From an uncultured Bacteroidota bacterium (GTDB lineage: Bacteria; Bacteroidota; Bacteroidia; Flavobacteriales_F; PHOS-HE28): DNA of 59,917 nucleotides. Made by a program: the position numbers and the translations under genes. The notes beneath the pieces were generated by a model. The model was not told the DNA's origin and searched no databases. It was given only the letters and a program-made list of their open reading frames with translations. Positions 44,041 through 52,047 of the stretch are shown in pieces (within the stretch, counting starts at the first letter, position 1; each line of letters opens with the position of its first letter). The DNA lies in NCBI GenBank assembly GCA_902826215.1, contig CADEDY010000007.1, forward strand, positions 87,045-146,961, in the 5' to 3' direction.

Positions 44041-44982
44041 TCAACCTTCCTCGGCAACACCACCAGCCTCGGTCAGTGATCGCCGGTACCCTCCGTCGAA
44101 CGCGATCAATACCGAACCCAAGATCCCGATGGCCACGAAACCGCCCACACCCACAGGCGATCCGAAGAGCACATGGCCATCCCAAGCGAACAAAGCGAAC
44201 GCACCGGCACTCCCATTGATCAAGCCATGCAGGATACACGGCCCCCAAACGCTCCGCACCCGTGTGCGGCTCCAATCGAACAGCAGGGCAAGCAACAGGC
44301 AGAAGACGATCATCATCGGAATGCCCAGCAGCGGATAGCCCGGATAGTTGTGGCCCAACATGATCAGCGGCGCATGCCACAGGCCCCAGAAGAAACCCGT
44401 GAAAACAATGCGCTTCCCACCGCTCCAGTGCGCCGTCGCCCGGTACAAGTAGCCGCGCCAGCCCAACTCTTCACCCAGCATGAAGGGCAGGTTGAATGTG
44501 AAGGCCATGAACAGGGCCGATACAAGGATCACGACCAGAACAACACCGCCCGGCAAACGGGTCAAGAATTCCGTCGAACTTGAGGGCGTCTTGCCTCCCA
44601 TCTGCTCCAACATCTCCTTTACCGCTGTCCCGAAACGCTCACCCGTCACCGCCACATGCCCGAAACGGGCAATACCCAACTGATCACCGAACAGCCAGAT
44701 CACCAGCAGACAAAGCGGCACGATGCTCATCCCCATCACCGCCGTGCGAATGATCCCCGGCCAATGGATCGCCCTTGGGTGCAAGCCCAACGCCGACCAC
44801 GGCGCCTTGTCGAGCAACCGCACCTGCACCACCGCCGCGAACGCCGGACCGAACATGCACAAAGCCGCCATCGCCATGTACGGCAGCTGCTTGGTCGTAT
44901 CCACACCCAACGCCGCCCCGATGCCCGCTATCGCCCATGTAAAACCGAAAGCCAAGAGAAGGAAGGACCAGACGCGTTTCAT
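44041..44982 (-). CDS. CPBP intramembrane metalloprotease
   Basis: A 313-residue protein with about eight membrane helices. CPBP motifs are present: GEELGWRGYLY (glutamates of motif 1), the FFWGLWHAPLI histidine, and HGLINGSAGA. The family includes Rce1-type prenyl proteases and bacteriocin-immunity proteins; substrate unknown. The ATG at 44982 overlaps the stop of a small Cys-containing frame. Confidence 0.88.
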   Translation of the reverse strand: MKRVWSFLLLAFGFTWAIAGIGAALGVDTTKQLPYMAMAALCMFGPAFAAVVQVRLLDKAPWSALGLHPRAIHWPGIIRTAVMGMSIVPLCLLVIWLFGDQLGIARFGHVAVTGERFGTAVKEMLEQMGGKTPSSSTEFLTRLPGGVVLVVILVSALFMAFTFNLPFMLGEELGWRGYLYRATAHWSGGKRIVFTGFFWGLWHAPLIMLGHNYPGYPLLGIPMMIVFCLLLALLFDWSRTRVRSVWGPCILHGLINGSAGAFALFAWDGHVLFGSPVGVGGFVAIGILGSVLIAFDGGYRRSLTEAGGVAEEG

Positions 44983-45143
44983 GGTTCGGACGAATAGGTG
45001 GTGGCAAATGCCAAAGGATACCGGCACGGAAAGTACACACTGCACTTCACCGTCAACTTTCGAGGCGGTGAGTCGTCCCGCTCCGGCTCCTCGTCACAAC
45101 AGGACTGGACGTAGTGGTATTCTGGCATGTTCGATCCGTTCAT
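44979..45143 (-). CDS. Small cysteine-containing protein coupled to CPBP protease
   Basis: A 54-residue frame (MNGSNMPEYHYVQSCCDEEP to CSVYFPCRYPLAFATTYSSE) whose TGA overlaps the CPBP start as ATGA. Four cysteines are arranged as CC and C-x5-C. An alternative start is 45128. No family recognised; the ATGA junction is the main support. Confidence 0.45.
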   Translation of the reverse strand: MNGSNMPEYHYVQSCCDEEPERDDSPPRKLTVKCSVYFPCRYPLAFATTYSSEP

Positions 45144-45230
45144 AAGAATGGCTCTTCGTGGTTCCAGTGGAACCTCATCCCATAGCCAGACGGTTCTGCC
45201 TTGGACCACCTGTGTACTTATCATTGCCCC

Positions 45231-45992
45231 ATGCACGATCCCGCGGCACCCACACTCCTCCTCATCCACGGCTTCCCGCTCGACCACACCGTGTGGAACA
45301 GCAACGTCGAAGCATTGCGTGAAGTAGCTCCCGTCATCGCACCCGACCTACGTGGCTTCGGCACCGGTCCATCAACGGCCACAGCACCGAGCATGGTGCA
45401 CTACGCCGAAGATCTCCATCACTTGATCACTGCACGCGGCATCGGCTCGGTGGTCCTTTGCGGCCTCTCCATGGGCGGCTACATCGCGCTTGCTTTTCTG
45501 GAACGCTGGCCGCAGGTGGTACGCGGCATCATCCTCTGCAACACGCGCAGCACGGCTGATACCGACGAAGGCAAACAAGGGCGCGAGGCCACCGCCATCG
45601 ATGCACTCACCAAAGGCAGTGCGGTCATTGCCCGCGCCATGGCCCCCAAGGTCCTCTCCCAACACACCCGCACCACCGATCCCGAGCTGGCCAAGACCAT
45701 CGAAGCCATGATGGCGCGCCAACAGCCCGAAGCGATCGCAGCAGCTTCGCGCGCCATGGCCCAACGTCCCGATCGCACACACGTTCTGCGCAACGCGAAC
45801 AAGCCCACCCTCGTCATCACCGGCGAACACGACACGCTCATGCCCCTGCCTACCAGCGAAGCCATGGCCGCAGCAGCACAACGGTCAACCCTCGTGGTCC
45901 TCCCCCATGCCGGCCACTTGAGCAACGTCGAAGCTCCCGCCCCCTTCAACAAAGCCGTCATCGACTTTCTTCGCACCCTCCCCGATGCTTGA
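45231..45992 (+). CDS. Alpha/beta hydrolase
   Basis: A 253-residue hydrolase. Oxyanion region LLIHGFPLDHTVWN, nucleophile elbow GLSMGG, acid GEHDTLMP and histidine HAGHLSNVEAP form a full triad. Family members include lactonases, esterases and haloperoxidase-like enzymes; substrate unknown. The ATG at 45231 gives MHDPAAPTLLLIHGF. It overlaps the acetyltransferase gene by 8 nt. Confidence 0.9.
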   Translation: MHDPAAPTLLLIHGFPLDHTVWNSNVEALREVAPVIAPDLRGFGTGPSTATAPSMVHYAEDLHHLITARGIGSVVLCGLSMGGYIALAFLERWPQVVRGIILCNTRSTADTDEGKQGREATAIDALTKGSAVIARAMAPKVLSQHTRTTDPELAKTIEAMMARQQPEAIAAASRAMAQRPDRTHVLRNANKPTLVITGEHDTLMPLPTSEAMAAAAQRSTLVVLPHAGHLSNVEAPAPFNKAVIDFLRTLPDA

Positions 45993-46560
45993 CTTCATCA
46001 CCGACCCGTTCCCGGTCCTCACCACCGAACGCTTGGTGCTGCGTTGTGTAAGGCTGGCCGATGCCCCAGCGATCTTCCGCATCCGGTCCGACGAGAAGGT
46101 GATGAAGCACATCGGCCGTCCAAGAGCCGAGGCGATCGAAGATGCTGTTGCCCTCATCGAACGCAACCTCACCGACCAACGCGAGAACAACGGCATCAAC
46201 TGGGCCATCACCTTCCACAACGATGACGCCGTGATCGGCACCATCGGCTTCTACCGCTTGAAGAAGGAACACTTCCGCGGCGAGGTCGGCTATGCACTGC
46301 ACAGCGACCACTGGCGCAAAGGCATCATGCGCGAAGCCCTGAAAGCCGTGGAACAATGCGGCTTCGAACACTTCGGTTTCCACAGCATCGAAGCCTGCAC
46401 CGATCCGCTCAACGAAGCCTCGAACGCGCTCCTCCGCAGCAGTGGCTACGTGCGCGAAGGGCTCTTCAAGGAGAACTACTTCTGGAATGGCCGCTTCCTC
46501 GATAGCGCCGTCTATTCCAAGCTCGCCCCGCCCGGTGCTGCAGTCATCCAACCCCGCTAG
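45985..46560 (+). CDS. GNAT acetyltransferase, RimJ/RimL type
   Basis: A 191-residue GNAT enzyme: TTERLVLRCVRLADAPAIF, the acetyl-CoA loop GYALHSDHWRKGIMREAL, and the C-terminal NALLRSSGYVREG. RimL-type members acetylate N-terminal amino groups of ribosomal proteins or small molecules; the target cannot be read here. Overlap with the hydrolase gene indicates cotranscription. Confidence 0.9.
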   Translation: MLDFITDPFPVLTTERLVLRCVRLADAPAIFRIRSDEKVMKHIGRPRAEAIEDAVALIERNLTDQRENNGINWAITFHNDDAVIGTIGFYRLKKEHFRGEVGYALHSDHWRKGIMREALKAVEQCGFEHFGFHSIEACTDPLNEASNALLRSSGYVREGLFKENYFWNGRFLDSAVYSKLAPPGAAVIQPR

Positions 46561-46683
46561 CCGTCCCTCGGTAGCCATCCACGTTCCGCTGGTCGATCCG
46601 CCCCGGCAAACTGCCCAACGACCTGTAGCTTCACCACCTCTACCCTGCTTGGGCTGCATACACCCGAACCTTCATTCGCATTC

Positions 46684-48735
46684 ATGAAAGCAACACTCCC
46701 CTTTCTGCTCCTCGCCGCACTTCCCTGTTCCACCGCCTTCGCCCAATGTCCCGTTGGCGAACTGGAAGTCACCATCGTGGTGAATACCGACGACTATGGC
46801 AACGAGACCATGTGGCAACTCGTCGAGAGCGGCAACGGGTGCGATGGCTCCCCCATCTTCACTGCCGGTAACCCAGCGATCAATTGCGCCGATGCAGGCG
46901 GTCAAACCTCGCCTCCCGGCGGCTACGCCAGCAACACCACCTTCAACGAGGGGCCGTTCTGCTTGACCGAAGGCGCACAATACGACATCATCTCGGTCGA
47001 TGCCTGGGGCGATGGTCAAGCCTCCTACACCGTTCTGATCGAAGGGGGCTATGCCGGTTACTTCGAAGGTCTCGGCGGCCTCCTCGTCCACCCCTTCACC
47101 GTAGCCACACCGGTGGATCGCGACATGAGCTTGACGCGCACCACCACCAGCATCTATTGCGAGGTCGGCCTTCCGGTCATCATCGCTGGCGCCGCGCAGA
47201 ACGTCGGTGGTCAGCCCGTCACCTCCTTCGATGTCGCCTACAGCATCGATGGCGCTCCTGAAGTCACCGCCACCATCAACGAAGCCCTCGACCCCGGCGA
47301 CCAGGTCACCTTCGAACTCGAAACACCGTGGATCCCTACCGACGAACTCACGGGCATCCTCACCATCCGCATCGCCGGTGTCAATGGCGACAGCGATGAG
47401 AACGCCACGAACGACGAACGCACATCTCCCGTTGTGGTGAATGCCGCTGTTCCGGACATCATGGACAGCTATCTCTCCGAACCACCCACAGTGGTCAACG
47501 TAGCGAATGGTGATCAGGACATCCTTGTGCCGCGCGATCTCGACTTCCATCCCGACCGCACCCGTAACGAATTGTGGGTCATCAACAAGGATGTCTTCAA
47601 CACCGGTGGCAGCACCGTGCGGTTCTTCAACCCCGGCGAAGCGGACATGACCTTCCTCTACCAACGCGACCCGGCCGCTCGTCACTTCCTCAGCCTACCC
47701 ACCGGCATCGCCATGGCAGACAATGGCAACTTCTCCACCTGCCCGGGCGTGTACGACGCCAACGGCAACCAAGGCACCTCCACCCCTTTCACCGGCCCCA
47801 CGCTTTGGAGCGCCGATCCCGACATCTACGCGCAGAACCAGTTCGGTCCACTGGGCAGCCACTTGGATATGCTCCACGTCACACCCCGCAGCCAAGGCAT
47901 CGCGCACGAACGCTGGAACAAGTTCTGGATCGTCGATGGCACCAACCAGGATGTGGTGATGCACGACTTCCGCGCTGACCACGGACCAGGCAATGATTTC
48001 CACGGCGACGCGATCATCCACCGCTACCCCGAAGTGAGCATCACACGCGACCCCAACGATCACATCGTCAGCCATTGCGTGGTGGACAAACACACGGGTT
48101 GGTTGTACGTCGTGGATCACGGCGGCCAGCGTGTGCTCCGCTTGGATACCCGCAGCGGCACACCCGATGGCGCGCCCAGCTTCGGTCCCTTCGAAGGCTA
48201 CGTCGAATACCTGAAGATGACCAATGCCACATGGGAGGTCGTGATCTCCGGGGGCTTGCAGGAGCCTGCTGGCATCGAGGTCGTCGGCACACACCTGCTC
48301 GTGAGTGATCACGCTACCGGCGAGATCATCATCTACGACATGGCGAACGACTTCTCCGAGGAAGGACGCCTCCAAGTAGGTGCCGGGGTCATGGGCATCA
48401 AAGTTGCACCCAATGGTCGCATCTGGTGCGTGAATGCGACCCAGAGCCTGCTCATCCGCGTCGAACCAAGCCTCAATGTCGGCATGGCCGATCAGCGCGC
48501 GGCGAACACCTGGTCCATGTTCCCGAACCCTTCTAAGGATCAGGTCTACTTCGCCCTGCCCAGCAGCATCGCAGCCAACACCGTCGTCAACGTCCTCGAC
48601 GCTTCCGGTCGCCTCTGCACCACCAGCAACGTGAATGCCTTGACGCACGGTCTCGATGTGCACGGTCTGGCCGAAGGCGTCTACACAGTATCGATCACCG
48701 GACAGGGAACAGCCCGGTTGGTGATCGCGCGCTGA
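46684..48735 (+). CDS. T9SS type A surface protein with NHL-like propeller
   Basis: A 683-residue exported protein: signal peptide (about 1-20), a Cys-containing N-terminal domain (CPVGELEVTIVVNTDDYGNE), a CARDB-like beta domain (about 150-250), a six-bladed propeller region with NHL-type blades (about 270-590, WNKFWIVDGTNQDVVMHDF; HTGWLYVVDHGGQRVLRLDT), and a type A sorting domain (WSMFPNPSKDQVYFALP to GVYTVSITGQGTARLVIAR). Probably surface-exposed. No enzyme active site is identified. Confidence 0.85.
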   Translation: MKATLPFLLLAALPCSTAFAQCPVGELEVTIVVNTDDYGNETMWQLVESGNGCDGSPIFTAGNPAINCADAGGQTSPPGGYASNTTFNEGPFCLTEGAQYDIISVDAWGDGQASYTVLIEGGYAGYFEGLGGLLVHPFTVATPVDRDMSLTRTTTSIYCEVGLPVIIAGAAQNVGGQPVTSFDVAYSIDGAPEVTATINEALDPGDQVTFELETPWIPTDELTGILTIRIAGVNGDSDENATNDERTSPVVVNAAVPDIMDSYLSEPPTVVNVANGDQDILVPRDLDFHPDRTRNELWVINKDVFNTGGSTVRFFNPGEADMTFLYQRDPAARHFLSLPTGIAMADNGNFSTCPGVYDANGNQGTSTPFTGPTLWSADPDIYAQNQFGPLGSHLDMLHVTPRSQGIAHERWNKFWIVDGTNQDVVMHDFRADHGPGNDFHGDAIIHRYPEVSITRDPNDHIVSHCVVDKHTGWLYVVDHGGQRVLRLDTRSGTPDGAPSFGPFEGYVEYLKMTNATWEVVISGGLQEPAGIEVVGTHLLVSDHATGEIIIYDMANDFSEEGRLQVGAGVMGIKVAPNGRIWCVNATQSLLIRVEPSLNVGMADQRAANTWSMFPNPSKDQVYFALPSSIAANTVVNVLDASGRLCTTSNVNALTHGLDVHGLAEGVYTVSITGQGTARLVIAR

Positions 48736-48750
48736 GCAACAGAGGGCGCC

Positions 48751-49188
48751 CTAGTCGAAGTGTACCTGGATCACGTTGAACGTGCACACCGTGCGGTCCT
48801 TGATGCGGCCGGGGCTCCATGTGGGCATGTCGCGCACGGCGGCCAAGGCCAAGGAGTCCATCTCCGGATGAGCAGGGACCTTCACTGCGATGTCAATTAG
48901 CGTTCCCACACACGTCACGTTGAACTGGATCAGCGGTCCGTCCTTCACGTCGTCCGTTCCGTCCGGTCGAATGAGCCGATTGCCCAACCAGGCCACCATC
49001 GCCGCATCGCCACCGGGGAACTGGGGGGCCTTGGTGAGTTCCGGCACTTCGTAGATGGTACCCTTCGTGCAGCACTCCGGATCGGGACCATTCGCCACAG
49101 GTCCACTGGCCGAACACGCGGTCAAAGCCAAAGCGCACACCAACGCATGCGATACCATGGATCGAAGAGGAAGCAGCGTGCAGGGCAT
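48751..49188 (-). CDS. Lipoprotein with TonB C-terminal domain
   Basis: A 145-residue lipoprotein: signal with lipobox LTACS, then a TonB C-terminal-like domain (PQFPGGDAAMVAWLGNRLIR, IQFNVTCVGTLIDIAVK, RDMPTWSPGRIKDR). A lipid anchor replaces the usual membrane helix of TonB, so it is more likely a partner-binding module than an energy transducer. A start at 49158 is also possible. A TAGATTTG promoter element lies 21 nt upstream. Confidence 0.75.
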   Translation of the reverse strand: MPCTLLPLRSMVSHALVCALALTACSASGPVANGPDPECCTKGTIYEVPELTKAPQFPGGDAAMVAWLGNRLIRPDGTDDVKDGPLIQFNVTCVGTLIDIAVKVPAHPEMDSLALAAVRDMPTWSPGRIKDRTVCTFNVIQVHFD

Positions 49189-49209
49189 GTCGAACAGGTT
49201 GAATATGCC

Positions 49210-49217
49210 CAAATCTA
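49210..49217 (-). promoter_or_regulatory. Promoter -7 element for TonB-domain lipoprotein
   Basis: TAGATTTG on the minus strand fits TAnnTTTG; TTCG stands 20 nt upstream. Confidence 0.5.
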
Positions 49218-49289
49218 TCCATCGTCGCCTTCCCCATCGAACTTCCGGCACATTCGTTGCGTCTTACCAGCAAATCCTAAATTCGGACC

Positions 49290-49712
49290 ATGAAGAAGAC
49301 CATCATCACCACGGTTCTGTTGGCCACGCTGACAGCCGTTAGTGCCCAGGACGCAACTTCTCCCAAAATGGAGAAAGCCCAAGACGCCAATAAAGCGGAA
49401 GTGCAAGTCGGCGATAAGGTTGATCAACGCACCGAGGTCATGACCAAGGAGCTCGGCCTCACTGCAGACCAATCAGCCAAAGTGCAGGTAGCCAACGAAC
49501 GCTTCGCGAAGAACATGGCCGAATTGAAGCAGGCCATCCCGGACGCGGAGGCTCGCCAAGCCCGTGCAAATGTTCTCCGCACCAGCCATGACCGTGAGCT
49601 TCAGCAGATCCTCACGGCCGAGCAGTACGAAAAGATGCTGGCCATGCGGAATACGCGCGCTAATGCTCCTGCCGAAAAGGAAATGAAGACCAAGATGCCG
49701 CACAACGAGTGA
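49290..49712 (+). CDS. Exported helical protein, Spy/LTxxQ-like
   Basis: A 140-residue protein with a signal peptide (1-19, ending VSAQ) and a helical body (QRTEVMTKELGLTADQSAKV, LQQILTAEQYEKMLAMRN). The LTADQ and LTAEQ words at the helix starts are typical of periplasmic Spy/CpxP-like and Bacteroidota DUF-family stress proteins. A strong terminator follows. Confidence 0.75.
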   Translation: MKKTIITTVLLATLTAVSAQDATSPKMEKAQDANKAEVQVGDKVDQRTEVMTKELGLTADQSAKVQVANERFAKNMAELKQAIPDAEARQARANVLRTSHDRELQQILTAEQYEKMLAMRNTRANAPAEKEMKTKMPHNE

Positions 49713-49728
49713 CATCGCTCCGAATGCT

Positions 49729-49766
49729 GAACGCCCATCCGGTTCATCCGGATGGGCGTTCTTGTT
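49729..49766 (+). terminator. Terminator after Spy-like gene
   Basis: GAACGCCCATCCGG, loop TTCAT, CCGGATGGGCGTTC, then TTGTTC: a perfect 14-bp stem that can also stop the convergent BlaR1-type gene. Confidence 0.85.
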
Positions 49767-49806
49767 CACGGTCCGGCCTGGACCGGTCCATGGGATCGAA
49801 CCGTGC

Positions 49807-50943
49807 CTACTTCGTTGAGTCCAGTTGGAACTTCACAGGCAGGGTCATCTTCACATTGGCCGGCTTGCCTTCCTTGCTGCCGGGTGTCCACCGCGGCATT
49901 GCCTTCACCACACGCACTGCCTCAGCATCCAACTCAGCGCTCACACCACGAGCCACCGTGACATCACTGACGCTTCCGTCCGCCTTCACCATATAGGCCA
50001 CGTACACCGTGCCCTCTTCCCCGTTCGCTGCGGCCGCCTTCGGATACTTCAAGTTCGCGCCCATGTACTTCATCAAGGCCTCCATGCCACCGGGGAACTC
50101 CGGTTGTTGCTCAGGCTCGTGAATCGCATTTCGATCCATACGTACCGGCGTCGCCGAGCGACCATCGGAGGTGACGAATGCCATGGAAAGAACAAAGGGC
50201 GCAGCCAACAGATACTTGACCAACGCTGTTTTCGAGGAAGGAGATCGCTTCAACATCTGTGTTCGGGTTTTAAGGTTCGACGAATGGAAGGAATGCACCA
50301 AGGAGGCCATCGGGACACCCAGTGCTTGAGAGAGCAGTATGGTCGCGTACTCGGCAGATCGCTTGCTGGCTATGGCATCGGCGGCATACTCATGCACTGC
50401 CCGCAATTCGTGTAATGCCCAGGTCCATGTACGTGCGGGCCAGCTGATCGCTTGCAGCACACGGAACAGGATCACATCCAAGCTGTGCCATTGGTCCACG
50501 TGCACTTGCTCGTGTCGGTGGATCGCATTCCGTTCCTCCTCTGTGAGCCCTGCAGGCAGAACGATGGTACCGAGGAAGGACCACGCACCTGTCCCTTGCT
50601 TGCTCCGCGCAGCACGCATCACCTTGAGCACATCCACGAGCAATTTCAGCAGGAAGACGGCCAGCACGGTGAAGTACACCGGAACCAGCAACGACCAGGA
50701 CCAACCACTGTCCGGTGCTGCTGCGGAAGACGAAGGTGCGATCACCGGAAGTTCGATCACACCACCGATCACAGGCACGGTGAGCGAAGGCAATAGCGGA
50801 ACGACGAAGGACATGAAGGCCGCGCCCAGGAGCCATGCTCGGTTCAGGTTGAAGAAGGTCTCCTTCCGCATCCACAGCCCATAAGGGATCAGGGCCAGCG
50901 CGAAGGCCACATTCACTTTGAGGAGGTAGTTCAACGTTTCCAT
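49807..50943 (-). CDS. BlaR1/M56-type metallopeptidase fused to a TonB C-terminal domain
   Basis: A 378-residue protein with three clear N-terminal helices (about 8-24, 36-56, 84-105), a cytoplasmic zinc peptidase with HEQVH at 144-148 and a downstream glutamate region (HELRAVHEYAAD), a helix near 240-258, and a TonB C-terminal domain (about 290-375, QPEFPGGMEALMKYMGANLK to PRWTPGSKEGKPANVKMTLP). The beta-lactam-binding sensor of BlaR1 is absent; the TonB domain takes its place. It follows blaI after 3 nt. The trigger is unknown. Confidence 0.87.
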   Translation of the reverse strand: METLNYLLKVNVAFALALIPYGLWMRKETFFNLNRAWLLGAAFMSFVVPLLPSLTVPVIGGVIELPVIAPSSSAAAPDSGWSWSLLVPVYFTVLAVFLLKLLVDVLKVMRAARSKQGTGAWSFLGTIVLPAGLTEEERNAIHRHEQVHVDQWHSLDVILFRVLQAISWPARTWTWALHELRAVHEYAADAIASKRSAEYATILLSQALGVPMASLVHSFHSSNLKTRTQMLKRSPSSKTALVKYLLAAPFVLSMAFVTSDGRSATPVRMDRNAIHEPEQQPEFPGGMEALMKYMGANLKYPKAAAANGEEGTVYVAYMVKADGSVSDVTVARGVSAELDAEAVRVVKAMPRWTPGSKEGKPANVKMTLPVKFQLDSTK

Positions 50944-50946
50944 GCT

Positions 50947-51327
50947 TCAACTCTTCTTTCGTTCGCGGATCAATTTCAACAGCCCATCCAGTTCTTCGAC
51001 GCTCAGGTCCTCCTTCTCGATGAAGTGCGACAACAGCCCGGTGGTGGATCCTCCGAAGTAGTCCTTCACCAGCCGACCCAACGAGCGCGACCGGTACGCT
51101 TCGCGCGTCACCAACGGATGGTATCGATGCGCACGACCGAAGGCCTCATAGCCCACGAAGCCTTTCTGCTCGAGGATCCGGATGATGGTGCTCACTGTTG
51201 TATACGCAGGGACGGATGCGCCTCGCTTCGGTTTCGGCAAGGCCTCCAGCACATCCTTCACGAAGCCCTGTCCAATGGACCAAAGGGCCTGCATCACTTG
51301 TTCTTCTGCTCGCGTCAGCGGTTCCAT
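50947..51327 (-). CDS. BlaI/MecI-family repressor
   Basis: A 126-residue winged-helix repressor: MEPLTRAEEQVMQALWSIGQ, YTTVSTIIRILEQKGFVGYE (recognition helix) and the dimerising C-terminal helix. In such systems the BlaR1 peptidase cleaves the repressor on signal. Its promoter holds a dyad between the -33 and -7 elements, suggesting autoregulation. Confidence 0.92.
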   Translation of the reverse strand: MEPLTRAEEQVMQALWSIGQGFVKDVLEALPKPKRGASVPAYTTVSTIIRILEQKGFVGYEAFGRAHRYHPLVTREAYRSRSLGRLVKDYFGGSTTGLLSHFIEKEDLSVEELDGLLKLIRERKKS

Positions 51328-51331
51328 GACG

Positions 51332-51377
51332 CAAGTATAACTAACTTCTTAGTCCTTCAACGATACATTTAGTTGAA
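51332..51377 (-). promoter_or_regulatory. blaI-type promoter with two dyads
   Basis: Minus strand: TTG, 18 nt, TATACTTG (51332-51339). The spacer contains a perfect ACTAA-N4-TTAGT dyad (51340-51353), resembling BlaI/MecI operators. A second dyad, TTCAAC-N10-GTTGAA (51356-51377), covers the -33 side. Confidence 0.6.
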
Positions 51378-51433
51378 AGTGACCAGTGGAACGAGGAACG
51401 GCAGCAAAATGCAGGATCAACGGTGGAAGGCGG

Positions 51434-51922
51434 TCATCGCAGATCGTACTTCACCGACGTGTGCATGCGAACGCGCACGGGCACCCCGTTCAAAAGTCCA
51501 GGCTTCCACGGACTGAGCCCACGCACTGCACAGAGCACAAAGGGTTGCATTATCGGGCAACCTTCCTTGGAGAACTCCACATCGCTCACGGAGCCGTCAG
51601 TATTCACGACGAAATCGAAGCTCATGCGCGAGGAGCCGAAGCAGTGCTCCATGTCCGGCAGCGCACCGCATGCAGCAGGTACAAGCAGGTGATCGAGCAA
51701 CGCGGCATCACCATCCGGGTACGACGGGCGCTCGTCGACATCCTTGAGCTTGTGGATCCGTCCAGTCTGTGTGGAAGGAGCACCTGCACTTCGCTGATCG
51801 AAGACACGTTGACCAGCATCCGATGCATTCATCAATCCGTCCACGCTGCTTTGCGCAACCGAAAGCGAACAGATGGCAAAGGCGAGCGCGATCAAAAGGG
51901 GACGAAGTAGGATCCGGAACAT
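51434..51922 (-). CDS. Exported protein with TonB C-terminal domain
   Basis: A 162-residue protein with a signal peptide (about 1-23, SLSVAQ) and a TonB C-terminal-like domain (RPSYPDGDAALLDHLLVPAA, SFDFVVNTDGSVSDVEFSK, RGLSPWKPGLLNGVPVRVR). It is upstream of the BlaI gene on the same strand with a 106-nt gap holding the promoter. It has no membrane anchor, so it is presumably periplasmic. Third TonB-domain protein of this neighbourhood. Confidence 0.75.
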   Translation of the reverse strand: MFRILLRPLLIALAFAICSLSVAQSSVDGLMNASDAGQRVFDQRSAGAPSTQTGRIHKLKDVDERPSYPDGDAALLDHLLVPAACGALPDMEHCFGSSRMSFDFVVNTDGSVSDVEFSKEGCPIMQPFVLCAVRGLSPWKPGLLNGVPVRVRMHTSVKYDLR

Positions 51923-51999
51923 GGGAAGGGAATGCGTTCCGCGAAAGTACCAAAGACCGGGCCGCTGATCCCGATCAGTTCCGGCTAAGCGCGTCCGGC

Positions 52000-52007
52000 T
52001 ACATTTG
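52000..52007 (+). promoter_or_regulatory. Promoter -7 element for tryptophan dioxygenase gene
   Basis: TACATTTG, exact TAnnTTTG match, about 40 nt before the ATG at 52048; TTCC stands 17 nt upstream as a weak -33. Confidence 0.55.
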
Positions 52008-52047
52008 GCCCAGCCCTTCGATCACGATACCAAGGGCCCAACGGAAC

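Noticed and set aside
51361..51371. Plus-strand promoter GATACATTTA
   Set aside because: No plus-strand gene begins until 52048, which has its own TACATTTG element; the motif is better explained as the centre of the second dyad.
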